64,000 nt of DNA. Source: Ornithinicoccus hortensis. Lineage in GTDB: Bacteria > Actinomycetota > Actinomycetes > Actinomycetales > Dermatophilaceae. Shown here in pieces: positions 25,225 to 34,140 of this stretch (position 1 is the stretch's first letter; every line of letters begins with the position of its first letter). The position numbers and the translations under genes are program-made. The notes below the pieces were generated by a model. The model saw only the letters and a list, made by a program, of their open reading frames with translations. It did not search any database and was not told the origin of the DNA. The DNA lies in the NCBI RefSeq assembly GCF_006716185.1, contig NZ_VFOP01000001.1, positions 3,720,001 to 3,784,000 of the forward strand. Direction: 5' to 3'.

Positions 25225-26016
25225 GTGCGCATCGCTACCTGGAACGTCAACAGCATCCGCGCCCGCGTCGACCGGGTGACCGCCTTCCTGGAGCGCCACG
25301 ACGTCGACGTGCTCGCGATCCAGGAGACCAAGTGCCGGGACGACCAGTTCCCGCACCTGCCGTTCGAGGCGCTGGGCTACGAGGTCGCCCACGTGGGCCA
25401 CAACCAGTGGAACGGCGTGGCCGTCGTCTCCCGGGTGGGGCTGGAGGACGTGCAGGTGGGCTTCGCCGGGATGCCGGGGTGGGGTGAGCCGGTCGCGGCG
25501 GAGGCCCGCGCGCTGTCGGCCGTATGCCGTGGGGTCCGGATCGTCTCGCTCTACGTCCCGAACGGGCGCGGCCTGGACGACCCCCACATGGTTTACAAGC
25601 TGGACTGGCTGGCCCGGCTGCGGGACGCCGCCCACGGCTGGCTGGAGGAGGACCCGCAGGCCCAGGTCGCGCTGATGGGCGACTGGAACATCGCGCCGCA
25701 GGACGAGGACGTCTGGTCGATGGAGTACTACCTCGACAAGAGCCACGTCAGCCCGCCGGAGCGGGCGGCCTTCCAGGCCGTCCTCGACGCCGGCTACACC
25801 GACGTGGTCCGGCCGCACACGCCCGGACCGGGCACCTACACCTACTGGGACTACACCCAGCTGCGGTTCCCCAAGCGGCAGGGGATGCGGATCGACTTCG
25901 CGCTCGCCACCCCCGCCCTGGCGGAGCGGGTCGAGCACGCCGAGATCGACCGGGAGGAGCGCAAGGGCAAGGGCGCCTCGGACCACGCACCGGTCATCGT
26001 CGACCTGCGGGCCTGA
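25225..26016 (+). CDS. xth: Exodeoxyribonuclease III / AP endonuclease
   Basis: A 263-residue EEP-fold nuclease that cleaves DNA at abasic sites and trims 3' ends in base excision repair. Motifs in order are ATWNVNSIRARV, AIQETKCRD, GDWNIAPQDEDVW, and GASDHAPVIVDL, giving the Asn, Glu, Asp/Asn and Asp-His catalytic set. The start is GTG at 25225, immediately before the conserved first strand. The length is normal. The 3' end overlaps the convergent MFS gene by 23 bp. An HhH-GPD glycosylase-like gene lies 1.2 kb away, giving a loose repair neighbourhood. Confidence 0.96.
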   Translation: MRIATWNVNSIRARVDRVTAFLERHDVDVLAIQETKCRDDQFPHLPFEALGYEVAHVGHNQWNGVAVVSRVGLEDVQVGFAGMPGWGEPVAAEARALSAVCRGVRIVSLYVPNGRGLDDPHMVYKLDWLARLRDAAHGWLEEDPQAQVALMGDWNIAPQDEDVWSMEYYLDKSHVSPPERAAFQAVLDAGYTDVVRPHTPGPGTYTYWDYTQLRFPKRQGMRIDFALATPALAERVEHAEIDREERKGKGASDHAPVIVDLRA

Positions 26017-27142
26017 GCAGCGCCAGCGGCAGGGTCGCCAGCGAGAAGGCCGCCGCCACGAGCAGCGCCGTGCTGAAGGACGTGCCCGCAGCGACCATCC
26101 CCACGAGCACCGACCCCAGCCCGGTGCCGGCGTCGAACCCGATGTTCCACACCGCGCTCGCCTGCCCGTAGTGCCGCCGGGACACCGCCTCGAAGGTCAC
26201 CACCAGGGTGAGGTTCTGCAGCGCGCCGTAGGCGAGACCGACGAGGAACAGGCCGACCAGCAGGGCTGCCGCGGCCGTGGCCAACGGGTCCCGGACCGCC
26301 CAGGCCACCACGCTCATCCCAGCGACCGTGGTCAGGACCAGCGGCCAGATGAAGGGCTGGGCGCCGAACCGGTCGGCGAGCGCACCGACCCGCCACCGGG
26401 TGAGGGCGGCACTGACGTTCATCACCATCAGGCCCACGAGGGTCAGCGACGCGCTCGAGCTCATCTGCGCCGTGAAGGTCAGGAGCGCGCCGCCGGCCAG
26501 GGTGACCCCCAGCAGCAGCGCCATGGGGCGTAGCAGCGCGAGCCACGGCACGGGCTCGCCGGTGTCCTCGGCCTCGGGGGCCTGCCGCAGCACGTGCGCC
26601 AGCCGCCAGGCCGGGAACACCCCCAGCAGGGGCAGCGCCCCGACGACGAAGACCACCCAGTAACCCAGCGTCTCGGCCACCCACGGGGCGGCGGGCAGCA
26701 GGACCACCTGCGCCCCGGCAATGGCCAGGCCGTAGGCGCCGACAGCCCGGCCCCGCTGGGCCGCCGGGACCAGCTCGGCCACGGCCGCGCTCCCGGTCAC
26801 CGTGAGCACCCCGAAGCCGAGTCCCCGGATCGCAGAGAGCACCAGGATCGTGCCCAGCCCGTCGCCGAGCATGAAGAGCAGTGACGGCACCCCCATCAGC
26901 ACCATGCCGGCGACCAGCACCGGGCCCCAGCCAAACCGGCGCAGGGAGCCCGGCACGAACGGCTGGGTGAGCACGGTGAACAGCATCAGCACGCCGTTGA
27001 CCAGGCCCGCCCCGCCCTCACCGGCGCCCCCGTGCACCGCCCACAGCGGCGCGACCGGCATGAGCGCGGCATACCCGGCGAAGCCCAGGACGGTCGCCCC
27101 GAGGAGCGCCGACACCCCGGGGGCCCGCCACACCGAACTCAT
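25994..27142 (-). CDS. MFS transporter, 12-TM type
   Basis: A 382-residue major facilitator with about 12 hydrophobic helices. Between helices 2 and 3 it reads FVPGSLRRFGWGPVL, a weak version of the MFS A-motif. The substrate is unknown; drug or metabolite efflux is likely for this subgroup. The start is ATG at 27142, 60 bp from the HhH-GPD gene stop. Its 3' end overlaps the xth gene on the other strand. Confidence 0.88.
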   Translation of the reverse strand: MSSVWRAPGVSALLGATVLGFAGYAALMPVAPLWAVHGGAGEGGAGLVNGVLMLFTVLTQPFVPGSLRRFGWGPVLVAGMVLMGVPSLLFMLGDGLGTILVLSAIRGLGFGVLTVTGSAAVAELVPAAQRGRAVGAYGLAIAGAQVVLLPAAPWVAETLGYWVVFVVGALPLLGVFPAWRLAHVLRQAPEAEDTGEPVPWLALLRPMALLLGVTLAGGALLTFTAQMSSSASLTLVGLMVMNVSAALTRWRVGALADRFGAQPFIWPLVLTTVAGMSVVAWAVRDPLATAAAALLVGLFLVGLAYGALQNLTLVVTFEAVSRRHYGQASAVWNIGFDAGTGLGSVLVGMVAAGTSFSTALLVAAAFSLATLPLALLRPAGRR

Positions 27143-27202
27143 CCGGTGGACGCTACCCGTGGGGTGGCCACGGGACCCCGCCGGGTCCGGCCACGAGGCG
27201 GC

Positions 27203-27784
27203 TCAGCCCTTGGCGGCTTTCGCCGCGGCCTTCTTCTCCTGCTTGTAGGCCCGCACCGCCTTGAGCGAGGCCTCGTCGACGACGTCGGCGATGGACATCG
27301 TCACCCCGTCCTTGCCGTAGTCGCCGGCGGCCTCGCGCCAGCCCGCGGCGGGCAGCTCGAACTGCTTGCCGAGCAGGGCCAGGAAGATGCGCGCCTTCTG
27401 GTCACCGAAGCCGGGCAGCGCCTTCAGCCGCTTGAGGACCTCGCGGCCGTCCGGGTCCCCCTCGGTCCAGATCGCCGCGGCGTCCCCTCCATAGGTGCCG
27501 GCCACCTCGGCGGCCAGGTCGTGGATCCGCTGGCCCATCGACTTGGGGAAGCGGTGCACGGCCGGCGGCGTGGCGCAGACGGCGATGAAGTCGTCCGGGT
27601 CCATCGCCGCGATCTGGCCCGGGTCGACCGCACCCAGCCGCTCCTCCAGCTTGCGCGGCCCGGAGAAGGCCACCTCCATCGGGATCTGCTGGTCCAGCAG
27701 CATGCCGACCAGCACGGCGAAAGGGTTGTCGGCCAGCAGCCGGTCGGCCGCGGTGTCCCCGGCCAGGTGCAGTTGCGCAGTCAT
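27203..27784 (-). CDS. HhH-GPD-type base excision repair protein
   Basis: A 193-residue all-helical protein. A helix-hairpin-helix LKALPGFGDQKARIFLALLG lies near residues 118-137, and LVGMLLDQQIPMEVAFSGP near 26-44 resembles the start of endonuclease III-like glycosylases. It lacks the C-terminal 4Fe-4S cysteines and is shorter than Nth. It is best called an HhH-GPD-fold protein with possible DNA glycosylase activity. A Lys/Ala-rich tail ends the protein. The GNAT gene stops 15 nt upstream on the same strand. Confidence 0.85.
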   Translation of the reverse strand: MTAQLHLAGDTAADRLLADNPFAVLVGMLLDQQIPMEVAFSGPRKLEERLGAVDPGQIAAMDPDDFIAVCATPPAVHRFPKSMGQRIHDLAAEVAGTYGGDAAAIWTEGDPDGREVLKRLKALPGFGDQKARIFLALLGKQFELPAAGWREAAGDYGKDGVTMSIADVVDEASLKAVRAYKQEKKAAAKAAKG

Positions 27785-27799
27785 GACCCCGATCCTGCC

Positions 27800-28870
27800 T
27801 CACAGCCCGGTCAGCTGCCACCCGCCCTCGGCGCTGCGGTCGGTGAACCCGAGGGCGTGGTTGATCGCCAGCATGTGCGCGTTCTCCGTGGCGTTCCAGG
27901 TGTGCACCCGCGCCACGTCGGGCAGCTCCCGGGCGAGCACGGCCAGGTTGGCCGCCTTGACCAGCATCCCGAGCCGGTGACCCCGGTGCCCCGCGTGGAC
28001 CAGCGTGTCCTCCTGGTAGGCGACCTGCGGCTTGTCGCCCGGCTGGACGAACTCGGTGTAGGCCACCGGCTGCCCGGTCGCGACCTCGCGGGCGATGCTG
28101 GTGACCTTGCGTCGCCCCAGCGCTGCCGCGACCCGGTCCCCCGTGGCCACCCGCTCCGCGTCCCACTCCTCCGGCTCCAGCTCGAGGTCCCCGGACGGCA
28201 CGTCGGTGCTCATCCGGGCCATCAGGTCGGCCATCCCGGCCCGCAGGTCCTCGGGGGTCGGCCCCACCCAACTCAACACCTCGTATGCCGATCCGGCCAC
28301 CTCGCGCGCCCGCGCGGCCTCGGTGGCTGCCCGCGGGAGGGCCGCCGCGACGTCCAGGACGCTGTGCCGCTCCACCTGCTCGAGCTCGAAGCCCAGCTCC
28401 AGGAGCGTGCCGGCCACCTTGTCCCGCGGCAGCCGCCCGGCACCGGTCCGCGGCACGAGGAGCTCACCGTCGCCACCGAGCGGGTGGGACATCCACACCT
28501 GGGCGGTCCGACGCCCGGCCGCGACGACCTCGGCCCGCACCTGCTCCCAGACCGCGGGCAGGACCGTGCCGGGGTCCGCGTCGGGGTCGACCGCGAAGTC
28601 CCCCTCGGCGAGGGTGGTGTTGTCCTTCAGCGGCATCCCGAAGGAGGCGCCGCCCACGACGCGCTCCCCGTCCAGCGCCACGACCAGCAGCTTGCGTCGG
28701 TAGGTCTGCTCGGCATACGCCGTAGCGGTCACCTCGGCGGAGTCGGCCAGGTCGTCGTCACCGAAGGTCGCCACGCAGTGCCGCCGGTAGACCTCGGCGA
28801 ATGCCGCGACCAGCGGGGACGTCGCCTCCCCGCCCCGGGGCGGCGGCACGGTGCGCACGGACAGGTCCAT
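27800..28870 (-). CDS. Two-domain GNAT-family N-acetyltransferase
   Basis: A 356-residue protein with two GNAT-like halves. The C-terminal half contains VHAGHRGHRLGMLVKAANL, the acetyl-CoA pyrophosphate-binding motif A (R/QxxGxG/A type), and ENAHMLAINHALGFTDR, the typical C-terminal strand-helix. The N-terminal half is a degenerate copy. The layout resembles actinobacterial mycothiol-synthase-like or tandem GNAT proteins of unknown substrate. The start is ATG at 28870. Upstream lies REP-like copy B. Confidence 0.82.
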   Translation of the reverse strand: MDLSVRTVPPPRGGEATSPLVAAFAEVYRRHCVATFGDDDLADSAEVTATAYAEQTYRRKLLVVALDGERVVGGASFGMPLKDNTTLAEGDFAVDPDADPGTVLPAVWEQVRAEVVAAGRRTAQVWMSHPLGGDGELLVPRTGAGRLPRDKVAGTLLELGFELEQVERHSVLDVAAALPRAATEAARAREVAGSAYEVLSWVGPTPEDLRAGMADLMARMSTDVPSGDLELEPEEWDAERVATGDRVAAALGRRKVTSIAREVATGQPVAYTEFVQPGDKPQVAYQEDTLVHAGHRGHRLGMLVKAANLAVLARELPDVARVHTWNATENAHMLAINHALGFTDRSAEGGWQLTGL

Positions 28871-28930
28871 GCCGTCAGTGTCCGGCTGACGGCCGCCCCC
28901 GGACAAGGGGTTTACCGGCCGCCGCGCCAC

Positions 28931-29000
28931 GGCGCCGAGTGGACGCGGTTTTCGCGCATTTGCGGCCAGGACCGTGCACGAGGCGTGCACTCGGCGCGAG
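28931..29000. repeat. REP-like 70-bp inverted repeat, copy B
   Basis: This 70-bp element is homologous to 6001-6070: both begin (T/G)GCGCCGA(A/G)TGGACGC, have GCGGCCAGGA in the centre and end near CATTCGGCGC or CACTCGGCGC. Outer arms GCGCCGAGTG / CACTCGGCGC pair perfectly. Here the elements lie between two genes read in the same (reverse) direction. Confidence 0.8.
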
Positions 29001-29012
29001 GCTGCCGCCCGG

Positions 29013-30347
29013 TCAGCCGCCCAGCACCCGCTCCAGGTAGTCGTTGGCGAACACCCGGTCGGGGTCCAGGTCGTCCCGCACCGCCAGGAAGTCGCCGAAC
29101 CGGGGGTATGCCGGGGCCAGGTCGGCGGCGGTCCGGCCGTGCATCTTGCCCCAGTGGGGACGGCCGTCGTGGGCCTGCAGCAGCGCCTCGACCTCGGGGA
29201 AGTAGTCGTCGTCGCGGTCCCGCCAGTAGCGGTGCACCGCGACGTAGCCGCTGTCCCGCCCGTATGCCGTGGAGAGCCACCGGTCGTCGGCGGCGGCCGC
29301 GCGGAACTCCAGCGGGAAGGAGATCCGCCACCGGCGGCGCTCGATCAGGGCCATCACCTCCCGGGCGACCTCCGGGAGCGCGGCGACCGGCACGGCATAC
29401 TCCATCTCCCGGAACCGCACCGCCCGGCGGGTGGTGAACACGGCCGGAGACAGGTCGCGGAAGGACCGGTGCCCGGTGACCCGGTCGGCCACCCGGTTGA
29501 CCAGCGGCGCGACGGCAGGCACCCGGGTGGCCAGGCCGCAGGTGAGGCCGAACAGCCCGTTGGCGACCAGGTCGTCGTCGAGCCGGCGCCGCCACCCGGG
29601 CAGCGGTCGGCGGGGCCGGTCGGCGGGGAGGCGGGTGTTCGTCTTGGTCAGCGCGGTGCCGGTGTGCGGGAACCAGTAGAACTCCACGTGGTCGCGCGTG
29701 CGGACCCGCTCCATCCACTGCGCCAGGACCGCGTCGACCGGCTCGGGCGCCTCGACCGCGTCCAGCAGGAACTCAGGGACGCACTGCAGGGTGATCTCGG
29801 TGATCACGCCGAGCGCTCCGAGGCCGAGCGCGGCCGCCGGCAGGAGATCCGGCCGGTGCTCGGCGTCGATCACCACCACGTCCCCGCGCCCGTCGACCAG
29901 CCGCAGGCCGACCACCTGGGTCGCCAGCCCGCCGAAGCCCAGGCCGGTCCCGTGCGTGCCGGTGGACACGGCGCCGCTGACCGACTGCGCGTCGATGTCG
30001 CCGAGGTTCGGCATGGCCAGCCGGTGCGGGGCGAGCAGCCCGGGTATGTCGTGCAGCCGGGTGCCCGCCGCCACCGTCACCCGGCCGGTGGTCGGGTCGG
30101 CGTGGCGCAGCCCGGTGAGGCCGGCCAGGTCGAGCTGGAGGTCGGGGGCGACGGCGATGGCGCTGAAGCTGTGCCCGGCGCCGACGGGCTTGACCCGCAG
30201 CCCCTCGTCGGCGGCCTCCCGGACGGCGGCGACCACCTCGTCCTCGGTGGTGGGGGCGAGCACCCGCACCGGTTCGGCGGTCTCGGTGCGACCCCAGGTG
30301 CGCCAGGTGGCGCCGGCCCCGGGCCGGAGTGTGGCGGTGGTGCTCAT
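29013..30347 (-). CDS. D-arabinono-1,4-lactone oxidase-type FAD-linked oxidoreductase
   Basis: A 444-residue VAO/PCMH-type flavoprotein. The FAD-binding domain has VKPVGAGHSFSAIA, where the His is the usual site of covalent FAD attachment in this group, and GAVSTGTHGTGLGFGGLATQ. The C-terminal ALO domain ends with GRPHWGKMHGRTAADL and FANDYLERVLG. Members oxidise aldonolactones or alditols with O2, forming peroxide. ATG at 30347 overlaps the stop of the upstream D-threonine-aldolase-like gene (ATGA), so the two are coupled. An upstream in-frame extension to 30437 overlaps that gene and is rejected. Confidence 0.9.
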   Translation of the reverse strand: MSTTATLRPGAGATWRTWGRTETAEPVRVLAPTTEDEVVAAVREAADEGLRVKPVGAGHSFSAIAVAPDLQLDLAGLTGLRHADPTTGRVTVAAGTRLHDIPGLLAPHRLAMPNLGDIDAQSVSGAVSTGTHGTGLGFGGLATQVVGLRLVDGRGDVVVIDAEHRPDLLPAAALGLGALGVITEITLQCVPEFLLDAVEAPEPVDAVLAQWMERVRTRDHVEFYWFPHTGTALTKTNTRLPADRPRRPLPGWRRRLDDDLVANGLFGLTCGLATRVPAVAPLVNRVADRVTGHRSFRDLSPAVFTTRRAVRFREMEYAVPVAALPEVAREVMALIERRRWRISFPLEFRAAAADDRWLSTAYGRDSGYVAVHRYWRDRDDDYFPEVEALLQAHDGRPHWGKMHGRTAADLAPAYPRFGDFLAVRDDLDPDRVFANDYLERVLGG

Positions 30348-31585
30348 CCGTACGTCTTCCCCTCTCCCCGGTAGGTCGGCCAGGCCTGCGTGACGCGGTC
30401 GCCCTCGACGACGTGCAGCTCGGTGACGCGTTCGCACAGCTCGCCGGCCTTGGCGTGGCGGAACCAGACCCGGTCGCCGACCCGCAGCCGGTCGGCGCCG
30501 GGGCCGGTCAGCGGGGTCTGCACCTCACCGGCGGCCTCGTTGGCCAGGTAGCCCAGCCCCGGCGGCCAGGCGATGGTCGGCAACCGGTCCGGGCCGGGCG
30601 GCCCCGAGGCGACCCAGCCGGCGCCGCCGACGGTCACCATCCCCGGGGCCGGCGTCCGGACCACGTCGAGGGCGAAAGCCACCGCCGGGCGTGGTTGGAA
30701 CGCCCCGTACCCGTCGAACAGGCCGGGCCCGAACAGCCCGCTGCCCGCGGCGACCTCGGTGACGCTGGGGTCGGTGCGGGTGCGCTCCAGGGACCCGGTG
30801 CCCCCGGCGTTGACGAACTCCAGGTCCGCGACCTCGCGGACGGCGGCGACCGCCTCGGCGCGGCGACCGGGCAGCTCGCGCCAGGAGAGTGCCTGCAGCC
30901 GGCGGACGGCGACCGCGCGGGCCCGGGCGGACCGCGGTGCCGCGGCGGGTGGACGGTCGCCGAGCCCGGCCAGCTGCGCCTCGTAGGACATGACCCCGAC
31001 CAGGGCGAACCCGGGGCGCGCGGCGATGGCCCGCGCGGCCGCCCCGGCCCGGTCGGCGGTGCGCAGCGGGGACCGGCGGACCCCGACCCAGAGACCGGGC
31101 AGCGCCAGCGAGGCGTCCAGCTCCAGGCACAGCCGCACCGTCTCCCGCTCCCCCGGCGCTGCGACGGTGTCGACCAGGTCGAGGTGGGCGGGGTCGTCCA
31201 CGACGAGGGTGATCGCCGCGGCGGCCCGGGGGTCGTGCACCAGGTCCCGGAGGGCGGCCCGGTCCACCGTCGGGTAGGCGACGACCACGTCGTCGGACAC
31301 TCCCTCCCGGACCAACCACAGTGCCTCGGGCAGCGAGTAGGCCAGCACCCCGGCATACCCGGGCAGTGCGAGCACCCGCTCCAGGACCGCGCGGACCCGG
31401 ACCGACTTGCTGGCCACCCGGACCGGCTTGCCCGCGGCCCGGGCGGTGAGGTCGGCGGCGTTGCGGTCGAGCGCGGCCAGGCCCAGGGCGGCGAGCGGGG
31501 TGTCCAGGTGGGCCGTGGCGGCGCTGAGCCGGGGCCAGGTCCCTGCGGGGGTCGGCTGCTCGGGGGCGGGGTGCGGCACGGTCAT
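30344..31585 (-). CDS. Alanine-racemase-fold PLP enzyme (amino acid deaminase / D-threonine aldolase-like)
   Basis: A 413-residue fold-type III PLP enzyme. The N-terminal barrel has the PLP lysine in RVASKSVRVRAV near residue 60. FVNAGGTGSLERT and EVAAGSGLFGPGLFDGY are typical of D-threonine aldolase/D-serine dehydratase-like proteins. The C-terminal domain ends with GDRVWFRHAKAGELCERVTE, where the His (and normally a Cys/Asp) binds a divalent metal. It probably splits or deaminates a beta-hydroxy-D-amino acid. It is translationally coupled to the lactone-oxidase gene downstream and starts 4 nt after the MFS gene stop, so it is part of a long reverse operon. Confidence 0.87.
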   Translation of the reverse strand: MTVPHPAPEQPTPAGTWPRLSAATAHLDTPLAALGLAALDRNAADLTARAAGKPVRVASKSVRVRAVLERVLALPGYAGVLAYSLPEALWLVREGVSDDVVVAYPTVDRAALRDLVHDPRAAAAITLVVDDPAHLDLVDTVAAPGERETVRLCLELDASLALPGLWVGVRRSPLRTADRAGAAARAIAARPGFALVGVMSYEAQLAGLGDRPPAAAPRSARARAVAVRRLQALSWRELPGRRAEAVAAVREVADLEFVNAGGTGSLERTRTDPSVTEVAAGSGLFGPGLFDGYGAFQPRPAVAFALDVVRTPAPGMVTVGGAGWVASGPPGPDRLPTIAWPPGLGYLANEAAGEVQTPLTGPGADRLRVGDRVWFRHAKAGELCERVTELHVVEGDRVTQAWPTYRGEGKTYG

Positions 31586-31588
31586 CGG

Positions 31589-33349
31589 TCAGGACCGGAT
31601 CGAGTCCAGTTGGCTCTCCCGGTCGACCTTGGCGACCCGGTGCCAGCCCAGGAGCACGGCCACGGCGGCGGCGACGACCGAGCAGATCCCGGCACCCAGG
31701 AAGACGGTGTGCACCTGGACGACGGCGGCGTCCAGCACCGCGTTGCTGTCGCCCGGGTCGGGCAGCGCGGCCACCGCTTCGTGGAACCGGCGCAGCCCGA
31801 CCGCGGTGAGCAGCGCCAGCCCGACGACCATCCCGACCATCCGGGCGACGACCACCAGCGAGCTCACCGTGCCGTGGGCGTGCTCGACCGCGTCGGCGAG
31901 CGCGGCGTCGTTGACCGGGGCGATCGCCAGCCCCACCCCGAGGCCGGCCAGGACCAGCACGATGGTGGTGGGGACCGTGTCGGCCAGGGAGGTCCGGTCC
32001 CAACCGGCCATCACGAACAGGCAGATACCGGCGAGCAGCAGCCCGGGGGCGGCCACCACCCCGGGGCCGAGGCGGCGCAGCGCCACCCCGCCGGCGACCG
32101 CCCCGACGGGGACCGCCACCAGGAAGCGGACCAGCTCGAAGGCGGCGTCGGTCTGGGTGGTGCCCGGCGACAGGCGCGCCAACAGCGGCACGTCGACCAC
32201 GATCGCCACGATCGCGGCCCCCACCAGCAGGCTGACCACCAGGGCCGGCGTCACCCGGCCGCGGACGACCCCGGCCTGGATCAGCGGGTTGGCCGCGGTG
32301 CGCTGCCGGATCCAGAAGGCCAGCAGGGCGACCGCACCGACCGGCAGCAGCCACAACCCCCAGGGCCCGAGCACCTCGCTCTCCGGGTCGGCGGTGGAGA
32401 AGGTGAGGACCAGCGCGCCCAGCGCGAGGGCGACGAACGCGGCGCCGAGCACGTCGGCGCGCAGCAGCACCGGGAGCCAGCGGCGGGCGGTGACGACCGC
32501 GAGCAGGAGCACCGCCACCGTGGCCGCGGCACCGATCGGGGTGGCCACCCGCGAGGAGGAGTCCTCCGCGAACGGGATGAACGGCTCGCCGTACTCGATC
32601 GAGGTGACCAGGGCGTCCGGCGCCCAGAGGGTGAGCGTCCACAGTCCCGCCGCGGCCAGGGCCAGCACCGCGGCCAGCAGCGAGACGGCCCGCGAGTGCC
32701 CTGCGGCGGAGCGCGGCACGGTCCCCTCGGGCACCGGCTGCAGCTGGCCGGCCGGCATCAGCCGCCCGACCAGCCAGACCCCGAGGAAGAAGAGCAGGCC
32801 GAGCACCACGTTGAGCCAGAAGATCCCCCGCCAGCTGGACACCAGCAGGATCGCCGCGCCGAGCAGGGGCCCGAGCACCGAGCCCAATTCCTGGACGGCC
32901 CCGACGATCCCCAGCGGGGTGCCGCGGCGGCCGGGCGGCCACAGGTCGGCGACCAGCGCCAGGGTGGCCGGCACCAGCCCGCCCCCGCCGAGTCCCTGAA
33001 GTACCCGCCCGCCGATCATCACCGGCAGGTCGACGGCGGCCGCGGTCACGGCCGAGCCGACCACGAAGATGAGCAGGCAGGCCAGCAGGATCCGGCGGCG
33101 TTCGACCAGGTCGGAGAGCCGGCCGATCAGCGGCAGCACCGCGATGTACCCCAGCAGGAAGCCGGAGATGATCGGGGCGCCCTTCTGCAGGGACTCGATG
33201 CCCAGTCCCGCCCCGGCCATCATGTCCGGCAGCGCCAACACCACGACATACGTGTCGGCCGCGGCCAGCGCGACCGCGGTGGAGGCGACGCCGAGCAGCG
33301 CCCGCGCGCCGCGCGGTTGGTCGGAGGTCACCGGTGGGGTGTCGGTCAC
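31589..33349 (-). CDS. 14-TM MFS drug:H+ antiporter-2 family protein (P55-like)
   Basis: A 586-residue transporter of the EmrB/QacA type with about 14 helices. GYIAVLPLIGRLSDLVERRR is motif A, and GRVLQGLGGGGLVPATLALV is the antiporter motif C region. A large loop near residues 200-260 separates the halves. The start is GTG at 33349, only 4 nt after the stop of an LppX/LprAFG lipoprotein gene. That pairing mirrors the mycobacterial lprG-Rv1410c (P55) operon, whose products move triacylglycerol-type lipids and drugs across the envelope. The lipid role here is inferred from that synteny. Confidence 0.9.
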   Translation of the reverse strand: MTDTPPVTSDQPRGARALLGVASTAVALAAADTYVVVLALPDMMAGAGLGIESLQKGAPIISGFLLGYIAVLPLIGRLSDLVERRRILLACLLIFVVGSAVTAAAVDLPVMIGGRVLQGLGGGGLVPATLALVADLWPPGRRGTPLGIVGAVQELGSVLGPLLGAAILLVSSWRGIFWLNVVLGLLFFLGVWLVGRLMPAGQLQPVPEGTVPRSAAGHSRAVSLLAAVLALAAAGLWTLTLWAPDALVTSIEYGEPFIPFAEDSSSRVATPIGAAATVAVLLLAVVTARRWLPVLLRADVLGAAFVALALGALVLTFSTADPESEVLGPWGLWLLPVGAVALLAFWIRQRTAANPLIQAGVVRGRVTPALVVSLLVGAAIVAIVVDVPLLARLSPGTTQTDAAFELVRFLVAVPVGAVAGGVALRRLGPGVVAAPGLLLAGICLFVMAGWDRTSLADTVPTTIVLVLAGLGVGLAIAPVNDAALADAVEHAHGTVSSLVVVARMVGMVVGLALLTAVGLRRFHEAVAALPDPGDSNAVLDAAVVQVHTVFLGAGICSVVAAAVAVLLGWHRVAKVDRESQLDSIRS

Positions 33350-33353
33350 CGGG

Positions 33354-34103
33354 TCAGGGTGCCTCGATGGTCACCGGGGTGCCGAAGTCGTCGAGCGTCA
33401 GCGCGTAGGTCGAGTCGGCCGGCGGGTAGAACGGTCCGGTGATGGTGACGGTCCGGGCCTCCCAGCTCTCCTCGACCAGGCCGTAGGTGACCTCGAAGGT
33501 GCCCTCGGCGTCACCGACCCCGAGCAGGTCGACGACCGCCTGGCCGGGCAGCGTCCCGGTGACCTGCTGCACGATCTCGCGGCCCTCCCGCGACTGGTCG
33601 CCGAAGGCGGCGTCCTCGGTTGTGGTCAGCAGGCTGACGATCCCCTCCTCGGGGTCGAACAGCTTGGCCGGGTCGGGGACGTTGAGGTCCTCGGGCTTGG
33701 TGGTGATGTAGTCGGGCGTGAACGGCAGCTGGACGTGGAGCTCGCCGGCGAAGGCGATCGTCGGGACGTCGGCCTGGATGCCCGAGACGTTGGCGGTGAT
33801 CGTGCCCTCGAACGCCGGCGGGTCCATGGTGCCCGAACCGACCGCCTTGATGATGTAGTTGTCGAGGTCCTCGGGCAGGTTGCTGCCGGTCATCTCCAGC
33901 GAGACCGACCCGGCGTCCGTGAGCACCTCGCGGGCCTGGGCCAGCCGGTCCTCCGGGGTCGGCGCCTCGGTCGTCTCGACCGGGTCGTCGGTGTCGGGCT
34001 CGTCGTCGCCGCTGCACGCCGCGCTGCCCAGCAGTGCCGCCAGCGACACAGCAGCGGCCAGGGTTCGCCCGCGTCCCCGGCCGGTGTGAAGGCTGCTCAT
34101 CAT
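33354..34103 (-). CDS. LppX/LprAFG-family lipoprotein (LprG-like)
   Basis: A 249-residue lipoprotein. A twin-Arg-like basic start and hydrophobic stretch lead to the lipobox LLGSAAC (Cys near residue 30), followed by an acidic linker. The mature domain shows the LppX_LprAFG pattern: LAQAREVLTDAGSVSLEMTG, GTITANVSG, GELHVQLPF and a C-terminal TYGLVEESWEARTVTITGPF (its VEESWEARTVTITGPF part). Such proteins have a half-barrel cavity that carries acylated lipids. ATG at 34103 follows AGGGAGGGAACG. It precedes the P55-like transporter by 4 nt, supporting a joint lipid-export function. Confidence 0.9.
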   Translation of the reverse strand: MMSSLHTGRGRGRTLAAAVSLAALLGSAACSGDDEPDTDDPVETTEAPTPEDRLAQAREVLTDAGSVSLEMTGSNLPEDLDNYIIKAVGSGTMDPPAFEGTITANVSGIQADVPTIAFAGELHVQLPFTPDYITTKPEDLNVPDPAKLFDPEEGIVSLLTTTEDAAFGDQSREGREIVQQVTGTLPGQAVVDLLGVGDAEGTFEVTYGLVEESWEARTVTITGPFYPPADSTYALTLDDFGTPVTIEAP

Positions 34104-34140
34104 CGTTCCCTCCCTGGAGGCGGACCTGTCGGGACTCAAC

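Noticed and set aside
30329-33442. Very long forward frame opposite the aldolase-like, MFS and lipoprotein genes
   Set aside because: Its composition is a Gly/Arg/Gln/His-rich antisense artefact with no domain; the reverse strand carries three clear families.
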